NCBI RefSeq assembly: GCF_013426895.1
Contig: NZ_AP023175.1
Location: 2,232,001-2,296,000, forward strand
Length of the DNA: 64,000 bases
Origin: Paraburkholderia largidicola
GTDB lineage: Bacteria; Pseudomonadota; Gammaproteobacteria; Burkholderiales; Burkholderiaceae
Reading direction: 5' to 3'
Every line of letters begins with the position of its first letter. Positions within the stretch are counted from its first letter, which is position 1. Positions 36,247 through 44,076 of the stretch are shown one piece after another. A program made the position numbers and the translations under genes. The notes under the pieces are model-generated. The model was not told where the DNA came from and ran no database searches. It saw nothing but the letters and a program-made list of their open reading frames with translations.

Positions 36247-36828
36247 TTAACGTTGCGAAAGTTGCTGCGTCACTTCAACCAGACGGGCTCCGACCAACCG
36301 GACCTCGGTGGCCGCTTTTTCGTCGGAGAGATGACCCGTTTCGGTAAATGCCAGATGTGCGGCGCCAAGAGAAAATCCTTGCGGAATGACGATGGCGCCC
36401 AGCTTCTCGAGCACCCCTCGCATGCCGAGCATCGAACGAACGCCACCCATCGGTCCAGGCGACGCGGATACCACGGCGGCCACCTTCTTTGCGATTAGCG
36501 GGATTCCGGGTTCACCACTCGCAAGAGGTCGACTGATCCAGTCGATCGCGTTCTTGAGCGACGCGGTGTATCCGCCGTTGTGCTCGGGCGATGCAACCAG
36601 CAGGGCGGTGTGTTCCGCAAACAGTCGCTGCAGATCTCTCACGCTGTCAGGCACACCGTGCCCGGCTTCGAAGTCGCCTTCATACAGCGGCAACCGGTAG
36701 TCCGCCGACGAGATAAACGTAATCTCGCCGCCGGCCTCATGCGCGCCGCGCGCCGCGATGTTTAGAAGTTTGCGATTCAATGAATCGCGGCGGCCGCTGC
36801 CGCATAGGGCAAGAACTTTGATGGTCAT
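36247..36828 (-). CDS. NADPH-dependent FMN reductase
   Basis: This 193-residue flavodoxin-fold protein belongs to the NADPH-dependent FMN reductase/ArsH-ChrR group. The phosphate-binding loop is LALCGSGRRDSLNRKLL near the start, and the flavin-contacting motif is SPEHNGGYTASLKNAIDW near residue 82. It may supply reduced flavin or reduce quinones or nitro compounds. The ATG at 36828 gives the family-typical start (TIKVLALCGS); the upstream in-frame ATG adds 14 unrelated residues. It lies between the gallate-type operon and the nitroreductase gene, all on the minus strand. Confidence 0.88.
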   Translation of the reverse strand: MTIKVLALCGSGRRDSLNRKLLNIAARGAHEAGGEITFISSADYRLPLYEGDFEAGHGVPDSVRDLQRLFAEHTALLVASPEHNGGYTASLKNAIDWISRPLASGEPGIPLIAKKVAAVVSASPGPMGGVRSMLGMRGVLEKLGAIVIPQGFSLGAAHLAFTETGHLSDEKAATEVRLVGARLVEVTQQLSQR

Positions 36829-36928
36829 GATTCTGAGGAGAAGATGTAGAGAACAGCGAGGGGAAAGCATGTGGGGGACGTGACGCGGCCAATGGCCCGA
36901 CAGGCCATGACGATGACGCGCGTCAGTT

Positions 36929-37612
36929 CTATTCGTCTAGCCCGGCGAACAGGGCGAACTGATCGACGGATTCACGCGGAATCTGGAGCTGGTTCACGAT
37001 GGAATCGTCATCCGCATAACCTAGAGACATTCCACAGACCACCTCGTGGCCACGTTCAAGCCCAAGATGGTTTGCAATGACAGTCTGATAACGCGCGAAC
37101 GAGACCTGCGGGCATGTATGGAGTCCGCGAGCGCGCGCCGCAATCATGACGGTTTGAAGGAACAGCCCATAGTCGAGCCAGCTGTACTTCTTCATACAGG
37201 CATCGATCGTGAAAATCATGCCGACGGGCGCGCCGAAGAAATCGAAGTTTCTGCCTGTTGCCCTGGAGCGCGCATCGACGTCCGACTTGTCGATACCCAA
37301 TGCGCCGTAATAGCGCACACCGAAATCCTCTTGCCTCGAACGGAATGCGGCGGGTAAAGGTTCCGGCATATGTTGCAGCGGCGGATGCGTTTCATCCGCA
37401 TGGGCACGCGCTAGCGCGTCGCTGAATTGCCGTTTGACCTGGCCGCCCAGCACATGAACACGCCACGGTTGCGTGTTCGAATTGCTGGGCGCAGTGCGCG
37501 CGACATCGAGAATGGCAACGACGTCTTCTTTCGAAACAGCGTCTGGACGAAAGACCCGAACAGCTTTCCGCGATCGGATAGTGGCGTCGACAATATAGGC
37601 GTCCGAATTCAT
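36929..37612 (-). CDS. nitroreductase family protein
   Basis: This 227-residue flavin enzyme has the nitroreductase pattern: RSRKAVRVFRPDAVSKEDVVAILDVARTAPSNSNTQPWRVHV at the N-terminus for FMN phosphate binding, and LDYGLFLQTVMIAARARGLHTCPQ in the second half. Length and motifs fit the group that includes 4-nitrobenzoate reductase PnbA, which makes the hydroxylamine. A probable 4-hydroxylaminobenzoate lyase gene lies 9 kb away. Upstream is a perfect 7-5-7 palindrome. Activity on nitrobenzoate is inference from the neighbourhood. Confidence 0.87.
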   Translation of the reverse strand: MNSDAYIVDATIRSRKAVRVFRPDAVSKEDVVAILDVARTAPSNSNTQPWRVHVLGGQVKRQFSDALARAHADETHPPLQHMPEPLPAAFRSRQEDFGVRYYGALGIDKSDVDARSRATGRNFDFFGAPVGMIFTIDACMKKYSWLDYGLFLQTVMIAARARGLHTCPQVSFARYQTVIANHLGLERGHEVVCGMSLGYADDDSIVNQLQIPRESVDQFALFAGLDE

Positions 37613-37629
37613 TTAGGACCGGTCTCCAC

Positions 37630-37648
37630 GGCTTGAACATGTCAAGCC
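37630..37648. promoter_or_regulatory. 19-bp perfect palindrome upstream of the nitroreductase gene
   Basis: GGCTTGA-ACATG-TCAAGCC is a perfect 7-5-7 inverted repeat, 17 bp before the nitroreductase start codon. It contains a T-N11-A LysR-type pattern and would also suit a MarR or TetR operator. Confidence 0.55.
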
Positions 37649-37747
37649 AATGATGACACAGGCAATGCACGGACTGCGGTGAAAAAGCTGCAAGACCGAC
37701 TTGCAGCAGATGGGATTTGGCAGCCAGCGTCTAAAGCGGCACGGTGC

Positions 37748-38479
37748 TCATAAAACCGCCTCCGCGACAAGTTGCAACGCAGGCGCGAGCTTCAGATAAA
37801 CCTCCGGGCGTTCGAGCGCATAGGTCAGATTCCTTTGCGCGATCTGCACGTGCTCCGTCGCCAGCGACTGCGCGCGCATGCCTTCGCCTCGTTCCATCGC
37901 CTGCACGAGGCTGTGATGCTGCTGATGCGCCATGAACAGCCATTGACGGCCTTCGTCGATGGCGGACTGCATCGGCAACATCGCGCTTGCGGCGGCGAAC
38001 GGCAGACGGTTGTTCATGTCGATCGCGCGGATCAGCGCAGCGTTTCCCGAGCCTTCGACGATCAGCTTGTGGAACCGGTTGTTCATGTCCGTATAGGCGG
38101 CGTAATCGTCGAGGTCCAGTTCGGACTTGGCGAGCAGCCGGTCGCCCCCGCGCAGACATTCGTTCAGCGCATTCGATAACTGGCGCGGCACGCCGTGTTC
38201 GGCCACGAGGCGAGCAGCCATGCCTTCGAGATGGCCTCGCACTGCGATGGCGTCGGCGATTTCCGCGGCGGTGATGCGCCGCATCACATAGCCGCCCGCC
38301 GGCGACGGCTCGACAAGGCCTTCCTGTTCTAGCGTGGTGAGCGCGAGCCGGACGGGCGTGCGCGATGCCTGCAACCGCTCGGCGAGCGCCACTTCGCCGA
38401 GGCGCTCTCCGGGGGCGAATTCGCCCTTCAGGATCAGGTCACGCAGATACACCAATACACGTTCTTGCTGGGATTCCAT
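37748..38479 (-). CDS. GntR-family regulator, FCD subfamily
   Basis: This 243-residue regulator has a GntR winged helix at residues 1-70 (VYLRDLILKGEFAPGERLGEVALAERLQASRTPVRLALTTLEQEGLVEP). An FCD ligand-binding domain follows, with the metal/ligand residues in ARGHLEG-like and MNNRFHKLIVEGSGNAALIRAI sequence and the C-terminal HHSLVQAMERGEGMRA. GGAGAGTG precedes the ATG at 38479. It is divergent from the Rieske operon, and three copies of TGTATGCAA lie between them, matching the TnGTnnnACnA style of FCD operators. It is the likely repressor of that operon. Confidence 0.9.
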   Translation of the reverse strand: MESQQERVLVYLRDLILKGEFAPGERLGEVALAERLQASRTPVRLALTTLEQEGLVEPSPAGGYVMRRITAAEIADAIAVRGHLEGMAARLVAEHGVPRQLSNALNECLRGGDRLLAKSELDLDDYAAYTDMNNRFHKLIVEGSGNAALIRAIDMNNRLPFAAASAMLPMQSAIDEGRQWLFMAHQQHHSLVQAMERGEGMRAQSLATEHVQIAQRNLTYALERPEVYLKLAPALQLVAEAVL

Positions 38480-38597
38480 TTCACTCTCCGGTGCCCTTCG
38501 CCGGGTCAGGCGCGGGGGACTTCGTGCGTCTGATTGTAGGGCATGCGAGGCGGAACAGGACCGAAAACTTTGGATGTGCACGTGTGTATGTTCTTGA

Positions 38598-38824
38598 TTG
38601 TATGCAACTAGCGATGAAATGCGATTTGGCGCTCGAAAGCATCTGTGCCAGGGAAAATCCTGGGATCCGCAGATAAAGCGATGCAAAACAACAAGATACG
38701 CGAATTTTCTCGCAAGATTATGTGCTCATGCATATCTGTGGGACGCTTTACGGTGTATGCAATTGTTGCGTTTGTGAATTCTTCAACCTATTCTTCGTGC
38801 TCATCAGAGGCTTCATTGCATACA
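38598..38824. promoter_or_regulatory. three TGTATGCAA operator-like repeats
   Basis: TGTATGCAA occurs at 38599-38607 (as TTGTATGCAA), at 38754-38762, and in reverse at 38816-38824. All lie in the 385-bp gap between the gntR gene and the Rieske oxygenase gene, which otherwise contains no gene. The last copy is 41 bp before the Rieske start codon, and the first about 120 bp before the gntR start. Confidence 0.6.
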
Positions 38825-38864
38825 GCAATTCGCCTCATGCATTCAGGTCAACCGGAGACAAGCC

Positions 38865-40181
38865 ATGATGAGTTCCCAGCAAAACGACACGATTACGCGT
38901 GTTGGCAAAGGCACGCCCGCCGGCCAGCTACTGCGCAACTACTGGCAGCCCGTGGCGCTCGTGGAGGAATTGCCAGCGCAGCGCCCCGTCCGCGCGGTGC
39001 GGCTGATGGGCGAGGATTTCGTCGTATTCAAGGACGAGCAGGGTCGCTACGGCATGCTCGATCGCGACTGCCCGCATCGCGGCGCGGATCTGGCGGCGGG
39101 CCGGCTCGAAGCGGGCGGCCTGCGCTGCGCGTTTCACGGCTGGCTCTTCGATGTCAACGGAAGCTGCCTGTCGACGCCCGGCGAACCCATTGGCAGCACG
39201 CTCTGCAAGAAGGTCCGTCAAAGCGCGTATCCCGTGGTCGAGCGTAGCGGCATCCTGTTCGCCTACATCGGCGGCGGCGAGCCGCCTGCGTTCCCGAACT
39301 TCGACTGCTTCGCCGCGCCGGGCGAATACACGTTCGCCTTCAAGGGGCTGTTCGAATGCAACTGGCTGCAGGCTCTCGAAGTCGGCATCGATCCCGCTCA
39401 CGCTTCGTTCCTGCATCGCTTCTTCGAAGACGAGGACGTGAGCGACAGCTACGGCAAACAGTTTCGCGGCGCGTCGGCGGATTCGGATATGCCGATCACG
39501 AAGGTGCTGCGCGAATACGAGTCGCCCGAGATTCTCGTCAGTCCGGCCGACTATGGGCTTCGGCTGATCGCGAAGCGTCCGCTCGACGATACGCAGACGC
39601 ACGTGCGCGTGACCAACGTCGTGTTTCCGCAGGCGTTCGTGATTCCGATGAGCGCGGAGATGACCATCACGCAATGGCACGTGCCCGTCGACGACGAGAA
39701 CTGCTACTGGTACGCGATCTTCACGAGCTTTGGCGCGCCGACCGACAAGGCGCAGATGCGCGCGCAACGGCTCGAACTGTATGAACTGCCCGACTACACA
39801 TCGCGCAAGAACAAGCGCAATCACTACGGCTTCGATATCGACGAGCAACAGACGCAGACGTACACGGGCATGGGCTTCGACATCAACGTCCACGACCAGT
39901 GGGCCGTCGAATCCCAGGGCGCGATCCAGGACCGCACGCGCGAGCATCTGGGCACGACCGACAAGGGCATCATCGCGTACCGGCGCCTGCTCGTCGATGC
40001 GATCGAGAAGACGCGCGCCGGCGAGAAGACGCTGATGATGATCGACGAACAGCAGGCGGCGCATCTGACGGGACCCGCGTCGATCGACGGCATTGGGCCC
40101 GCCGACGGCTGGGACGACTACTGGAAGGCATCCGACGTCAAACGTCGCGATGCTGCGCCGTGGCCCGCACCGAAGGCTTGA
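38865..40181 (+). CDS. Rieske aromatic ring-hydroxylating oxygenase, alpha subunit (phthalate type)
   Basis: This 438-residue oxygenase has an N-terminal Rieske centre, C69-x-H71 and C88-x2-H91 (CPHRG...CAFHGW). The mononuclear iron site appears in NWLQALEVGIDPAHASFLH, with Asp176, His179 and His184. Size and motif layout match the phthalate 4,5-dioxygenase/LigXa group, which works as alpha-only oligomers with no beta subunit. Electrons would come from the ferredoxin and reductase encoded three and four genes downstream. GGAG lies 7 bp before the ATG at 38865. A glutamine-synthetase-like gene follows after 58 bp, so the substrate may be a gamma-glutamyl amide of an aromatic amine. Substrate is inferred only. 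Confidence 0.92.
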   Translation: MMSSQQNDTITRVGKGTPAGQLLRNYWQPVALVEELPAQRPVRAVRLMGEDFVVFKDEQGRYGMLDRDCPHRGADLAAGRLEAGGLRCAFHGWLFDVNGSCLSTPGEPIGSTLCKKVRQSAYPVVERSGILFAYIGGGEPPAFPNFDCFAAPGEYTFAFKGLFECNWLQALEVGIDPAHASFLHRFFEDEDVSDSYGKQFRGASADSDMPITKVLREYESPEILVSPADYGLRLIAKRPLDDTQTHVRVTNVVFPQAFVIPMSAEMTITQWHVPVDDENCYWYAIFTSFGAPTDKAQMRAQRLELYELPDYTSRKNKRNHYGFDIDEQQTQTYTGMGFDINVHDQWAVESQGAIQDRTREHLGTTDKGIIAYRRLLVDAIEKTRAGEKTLMMIDEQQAAHLTGPASIDGIGPADGWDDYWKASDVKRRDAAPWPAPKA

Positions 40182-40239
40182 GGACGGTTTCCGCAATCAC
40201 AATGGAGCGCGCGGCCGTTCAACTGCCGCGTGAAGCACG

Positions 40240-41676
40240 ATGTCTTTTGTTGAAAACCATGGTTTGTGGACGGACGCGCAGCATGTCGCGTACGCGGAAC
40301 TGCTCGAACGGCTGAAGAAGAGCGACATGCAAGTAGTCCGCTTTTCGTTTCCCGATCAGCACGGACTGCTGCGCGGCAAGACGCTCGTCGTCGACGAGGC
40401 GATCAGCGCATTCAAGAGCGGCGTCACGCTGACGAGCACGCTGCTCGCCAAAGATACTTCACACCGCACGGTGTTCCCGGTATTCACGGCAGGCGGCGGC
40501 TTCGACATGCCTGAAATGCAGGGCGCCTGCGATACGTTGATGGTCGCCGACCCCGAGACCTTCCGGATTCTGCCGTGGGCGCCGCACACGGGCTGGGTGC
40601 TGTGCGACGTCTATTTTCCGAACGGCCGACCCGTGCCGTTCGGCACGCGTCATCTGTTTCGCCATGCGCTGGAGCAGCTCGGCAATCACGGTTTCGAATT
40701 CGTGTCCGGTCTCGAAGTCGAGTTCCATGTCTTCAAGGTCACCGATCCGAACATGAAGCCCGAGCATTCGGGACAGCCGGGCATTCCGCCCGATGTCGAG
40801 CTGCTGTCGCATGGCTATCAGTATCTGACGGAACTGCGCTACGACGCCGTCGATAACGTGATGGAGATGCTCCGGCGCGGTATCGACGGGCTCGCGTTGC
40901 CCGTACGCTCGCTCGAAGTCGAATACGGCCCGAGCCAGTTCGAGTTCACGTTCGCGCCGACCCGAGGCATCAAGAGCGCCGACGACATGATTCTGTTTCG
41001 CAGCGCGGTCAAGCAGATCTGTCAGCGCAACGGTTATCACGCGACGTTCATGTGTCGCCCGCGCATTCCGAATGTCGTGTCGAGTGGATGGCATCTGCAT
41101 CAGTCGCTCGTGCATAGCGCGGACGGCAGCAACGCGTTCATGCCGTCCAATACGGACGCGCCGCTCTCGATGGTCGGTCAGCGGTATCTCGCGGGCTTGC
41201 TCGCGCACGCGCAGGGCGCGGCCGCACTGTCGACGCCGACCATCAATGGATATCGCCGCTATCGGCCGTATTCGAATGCACCCGATCGCGCGAACTGGGG
41301 TCGTGACAATCGCGGCGTGATGCTGCGCGTGCTGGGCGGACAAAACGATCCCGCGACGCGCATCGAAAACCGCGTTGGCGAACCGGCTGCGAATCCGTAT
41401 CTGTACTTCGGCTCGCAGGTGCTCTCGGGGCTGGACGGAATCCGACGCAAACTCGAACTGCCCGCCTCCGCGGATACGCCCTACGAAACGCAGGCCGATG
41501 CATTGCCTCGCACCTTGAGCGATGCGATCGCCGCGCTACATGCCGACGAATCGCTGCGAGAAGGATTCGGCAGCGCATTCATCGACTACTTCTGCAAGCT
41601 GAAGGAAGCGGAGATCAACCGCTTCAATCTGGAAGTCACCGAGTGGGAACACCGGGAGTATTTCGAAACGTTCTGA
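40240..41676 (+). CDS. glutamine-synthetase-like gamma-glutamylamide ligase
   Basis: This 478-residue protein has the GS catalytic domain: metal-binding E159-x-E161 in GLEVEF, EVEYGPSQFEFTF, the GS-style SGWHLHQSL, the substrate loop NGYRRYRPYSNAPDRANWG, and RIENRVGEPAANPYLY. It is unlikely to be the housekeeping GS because the glutamine-specific regions diverge and it sits in a catabolic operon. Relatives in aniline degradation (TdnQ/AtdA1) and alkylamine degradation (IpuC) join glutamate to an amine using ATP. That role fits here: it would make the gamma-glutamyl derivative used by the Rieske oxygenase. The amine is not identified. Confidence 0.88.
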   Translation: MSFVENHGLWTDAQHVAYAELLERLKKSDMQVVRFSFPDQHGLLRGKTLVVDEAISAFKSGVTLTSTLLAKDTSHRTVFPVFTAGGGFDMPEMQGACDTLMVADPETFRILPWAPHTGWVLCDVYFPNGRPVPFGTRHLFRHALEQLGNHGFEFVSGLEVEFHVFKVTDPNMKPEHSGQPGIPPDVELLSHGYQYLTELRYDAVDNVMEMLRRGIDGLALPVRSLEVEYGPSQFEFTFAPTRGIKSADDMILFRSAVKQICQRNGYHATFMCRPRIPNVVSSGWHLHQSLVHSADGSNAFMPSNTDAPLSMVGQRYLAGLLAHAQGAAALSTPTINGYRRYRPYSNAPDRANWGRDNRGVMLRVLGGQNDPATRIENRVGEPAANPYLYFGSQVLSGLDGIRRKLELPASADTPYETQADALPRTLSDAIAALHADESLREGFGSAFIDYFCKLKEAEINRFNLEVTEWEHREYFETF

Positions 41677-41702
41677 TGGCGTTCCCATCGAGGAGAGAAG
41701 TC

Positions 41703-42026
41703 ATGCCTATCGTCACCTACATTCTGCGCGACGGCGATCGCCGCGAGATAGACGTACCCGCTGGCACCAGCGTGATGGAGGCCGCGATTCACGGCAACGT
41801 GCGCGGCATCGATGCCGAATGCGGCGGCTGCCTGTCGTGCGCGACGTGCCATGTTTATATCGATGCATCGTCGACAGCGAACCTGCCGTTGCCCGACGAC
41901 TCGGAACTGGAACTGCTCGACGGCGTCGCCGCCGAGCGGCGTCCCGAAAGCCGGCTGAGTTGCCAGCTCGTCATGGTGGCTGCGATGGAAGGACTCGTCG
42001 TCCGGATTCCGCCCAGGCAAGGGTGA
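41703..42026 (+). CDS. [2Fe-2S] ferredoxin, putidaredoxin/adrenodoxin type
   Basis: This 107-residue ferredoxin carries the cluster ligands C40, C46, C49 and C87 in the pattern C-x5-C-x2-C...C (AECGGCLSCATCHVY and LSCQL). This is the adrenodoxin-like type that usually serves P450s and some Rieske oxygenases. GAGGAGAG precedes the ATG at 41703. It lies 26 bp after the GS-like gene and 4 bp before the reductase gene, so it should carry electrons from that reductase to the Rieske oxygenase. Confidence 0.93.
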   Translation: MPIVTYILRDGDRREIDVPAGTSVMEAAIHGNVRGIDAECGGCLSCATCHVYIDASSTANLPLPDDSELELLDGVAAERRPESRLSCQLVMVAAMEGLVVRIPPRQG

Positions 42027-42030
42027 CATC

Positions 42031-43290
42031 ATGAATAACACGCTTGTGGTTGTCGGCGCGTCGTACGCGGGCGTCCAGCTCGCGGCGTCGGCCCGCGAAC
42101 TCGGCTTTGACGGCCGTATCGTGCTGCTCGGCGACGAACCCGATGCGCCGTACCAGCGTCCGCCGCTGTCGAAGGGGTTTTTGACGGGCAGTTTTGCAGA
42201 AACGCGTTTGCCGCTGCGTTCGCAGGCATTTTTCGACGAAGAGAAGATCGAGTGGATGCCGTCGACGCGCGCCACGCACATCGACCGCGAGCGTCGTGAG
42301 ATCGAACTGCATGACGGCTCGCGCATCGCGTATCGCCACCTTGCGCTGACGACGGGCGCCCGGGTACGCAAGCTCGATTGTCCCGGCGCGACACTTGGCG
42401 CCGTTCATTACTTACGCGATCTGCGCGACGCACGGCGTCTCGCGCAAACCGCGCGTACGACACGGCGCGCCGTCGTGATCGGTGGCGGCTATATCGGTCT
42501 CGAAGCGGCAGCATCGCTGCGTCAGCAGGGACTCGATGTCACGGTGGTAGAGACGGAGCCGCGTCTGCTGGCACGCGTCGCGTCGCCGTGGCTGTCCGGC
42601 TTCATGCTGCGTGCTCACATGGAGCATGGTGTCGTGTTCGAATTCGGCCGCAAGGTGGTCGCGCTGCACGACGCGGATGGGAGCGTATCGGTTGAACTCG
42701 ATGATGGGCGGCGACACGTTTGCGATCTCGTCGTAGTCGGCATCGGCGTGATTCCGAATACCGAACTCGCCGCGGATTGCGGGCTGAACGTGGCGGGCGG
42801 CGTCATGGTGGACGCCTGCGCGCGTACCAGCGACCCGTCGATCGTCGCCGCCGGCGATTGCGCTTCGTTCGTCCCGCACTGGGCGCCGCCTGGCGCGAGT
42901 GCATGCCGCGTCGAATCCGTGCAGAACGCCAACGATATGGCAAAGACGGCAGCGGCAACGATCGTCGGGCGGCCGGAGGCGTATCGCGCGCTGCCCTGGT
43001 TCTGGTCCGACCAATACGATCTGAAGCTGCAGATGGCCGGCGTGAACGCGGGTTTCACTGACTACGCGATGCGCGGTTCTGTCGAAGACAAACGTTTCTC
43101 GCTCTTCTACTTTCGCGACGACAAGCTGATCGCCGTCGACAGCGTCAACCGGCCGCAGGACCACATGTTCGCGCGGAAGGTGCTCGCGAACGGCGCGCGA
43201 GTGTCGCCGGAGGCGGTACGCGATCCCGCATTCGATCTGAAAGCGCTCGCGAGCAGCGACGTGCACGCCGTTCGGGGAGTCGCGCAATGA
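42031..43290 (+). CDS. NAD(P)H:ferredoxin reductase, FAD-dependent
   Basis: This 419-residue flavoprotein belongs to the BphA4/putidaredoxin-reductase family. The FAD-binding motif is LVVVGASYAGVQLA at the N-terminus, followed by YQRPPLSKGFL. The NAD-binding motif is VVIGGGYIGLEAAASL near residue 150, and the second FAD motif is SIVAAGDCASF. A C-terminal reductase domain begins near residue 320. It would oxidise NADH and reduce the ferredoxin encoded just upstream. The 4-bp overlap with the next gene (ATGA) indicates translational coupling. Confidence 0.93.
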   Translation: MNNTLVVVGASYAGVQLAASARELGFDGRIVLLGDEPDAPYQRPPLSKGFLTGSFAETRLPLRSQAFFDEEKIEWMPSTRATHIDRERREIELHDGSRIAYRHLALTTGARVRKLDCPGATLGAVHYLRDLRDARRLAQTARTTRRAVVIGGGYIGLEAAASLRQQGLDVTVVETEPRLLARVASPWLSGFMLRAHMEHGVVFEFGRKVVALHDADGSVSVELDDGRRHVCDLVVVGIGVIPNTELAADCGLNVAGGVMVDACARTSDPSIVAAGDCASFVPHWAPPGASACRVESVQNANDMAKTAAATIVGRPEAYRALPWFWSDQYDLKLQMAGVNAGFTDYAMRGSVEDKRFSLFYFRDDKLIAVDSVNRPQDHMFARKVLANGARVSPEAVRDPAFDLKALASSDVHAVRGVAQ

Positions 43291-44072
43291 GCGCTGAAAA
43301 ACCCGGCCGTCCGCTTGTCGGCGTGGTATGTGATCGCTACTTCATCGGTGAACACGACCAGCATGGCGCGAAGCACAGCTATGTCCGCGCGCTGATGTTT
43401 AACGCGAACGTCAGTCCTGTGTTGATTCCGGCATCGCGCGAGATCGAAGCGGCGGAACCTTATCTGGATGGCGTTAGCGGCTTGCTGTTTCCGGGCGGCG
43501 CATCGAACGTGGAGGCGCACAGATATGGAGGGGAAACAGGTCGCGACATACTCGCCGATCCCGATAGAGATCACGTCGCGCTGAACCTGATGCGCGCTGC
43601 GGCGGCGCGCGGCATGCCCATGCTCGCGATCTGCCGCGGCTTCCAGGAAATGAACGTCGCCTTTGGCGGCACGCTCCACGCGGATATTCAAGCGTCGGGT
43701 CTTTCGCAAGATCATCTCGAAGACCTCGCGGAAGATCTGCCCACCCGCTATCGATACCGCCACGACGTCGAACTCACGCCTGCTGGCATGCTGTCGACGC
43801 TCGCCCATGCGCAGTGCGTGCGTGTGAATTCGTTGCATCGGCAGGGCGTCGACATGCTTGCGCCGCGGCTTGTCGTCGAAGCTCGCGCGCCCGACGGCCT
43901 GATCGAAGCGTATCGGCTGAACGGACACGACTTCGCGCTCGGCGTGCAGTGGCACCCCGAAGTCATGACACAACACGATCCACTGTCACGTTCGATCTTC
44001 GAAGCATTCGGCGCAAGTTGCCGCCGGTATCGTCAGGCGGCACGGCCCGCAACCGATCATCATGAGGGTTAG
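43287..44072 (+). CDS. class I glutamine amidotransferase / gamma-glutamyl hydrolase (PuuD-like)
   Basis: This 261-residue peptidase-C26-type enzyme has nucleophile Cys116 in LAICRGFQEMNV and the His223/Glu225 pair in VQWHPE. PuuD relatives hydrolyse gamma-glutamyl amides to free glutamate. In aniline clusters a similar protein (TdnT/AtdA2) accompanies the GS-like ligase. Here it would remove the glutamyl group after oxygenation, or keep the intermediate level low. The start overlaps the reductase stop. The LysR gene follows within 5 bp. Confidence 0.9.
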   Translation: MSAEKPGRPLVGVVCDRYFIGEHDQHGAKHSYVRALMFNANVSPVLIPASREIEAAEPYLDGVSGLLFPGGASNVEAHRYGGETGRDILADPDRDHVALNLMRAAAARGMPMLAICRGFQEMNVAFGGTLHADIQASGLSQDHLEDLAEDLPTRYRYRHDVELTPAGMLSTLAHAQCVRVNSLHRQGVDMLAPRLVVEARAPDGLIEAYRLNGHDFALGVQWHPEVMTQHDPLSRSIFEAFGASCRRYRQAARPATDHHEG

Positions 44073-44076
44073 GAGC

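Noticed and set aside
38928..40196. Antisense frame of 422 codons opposite the Rieske gene
   Set aside because: The Rieske and iron-site motifs are on the sense strand; the antisense product is Arg/Val/His-rich.
40240..41676. Housekeeping glutamine synthetase GlnA
   Set aside because: It is embedded in a catabolic operon with a Rieske oxygenase and a gamma-glutamyl hydrolase, and the nitrogen-regulation neighbours (ntrB/ntrC) are absent.
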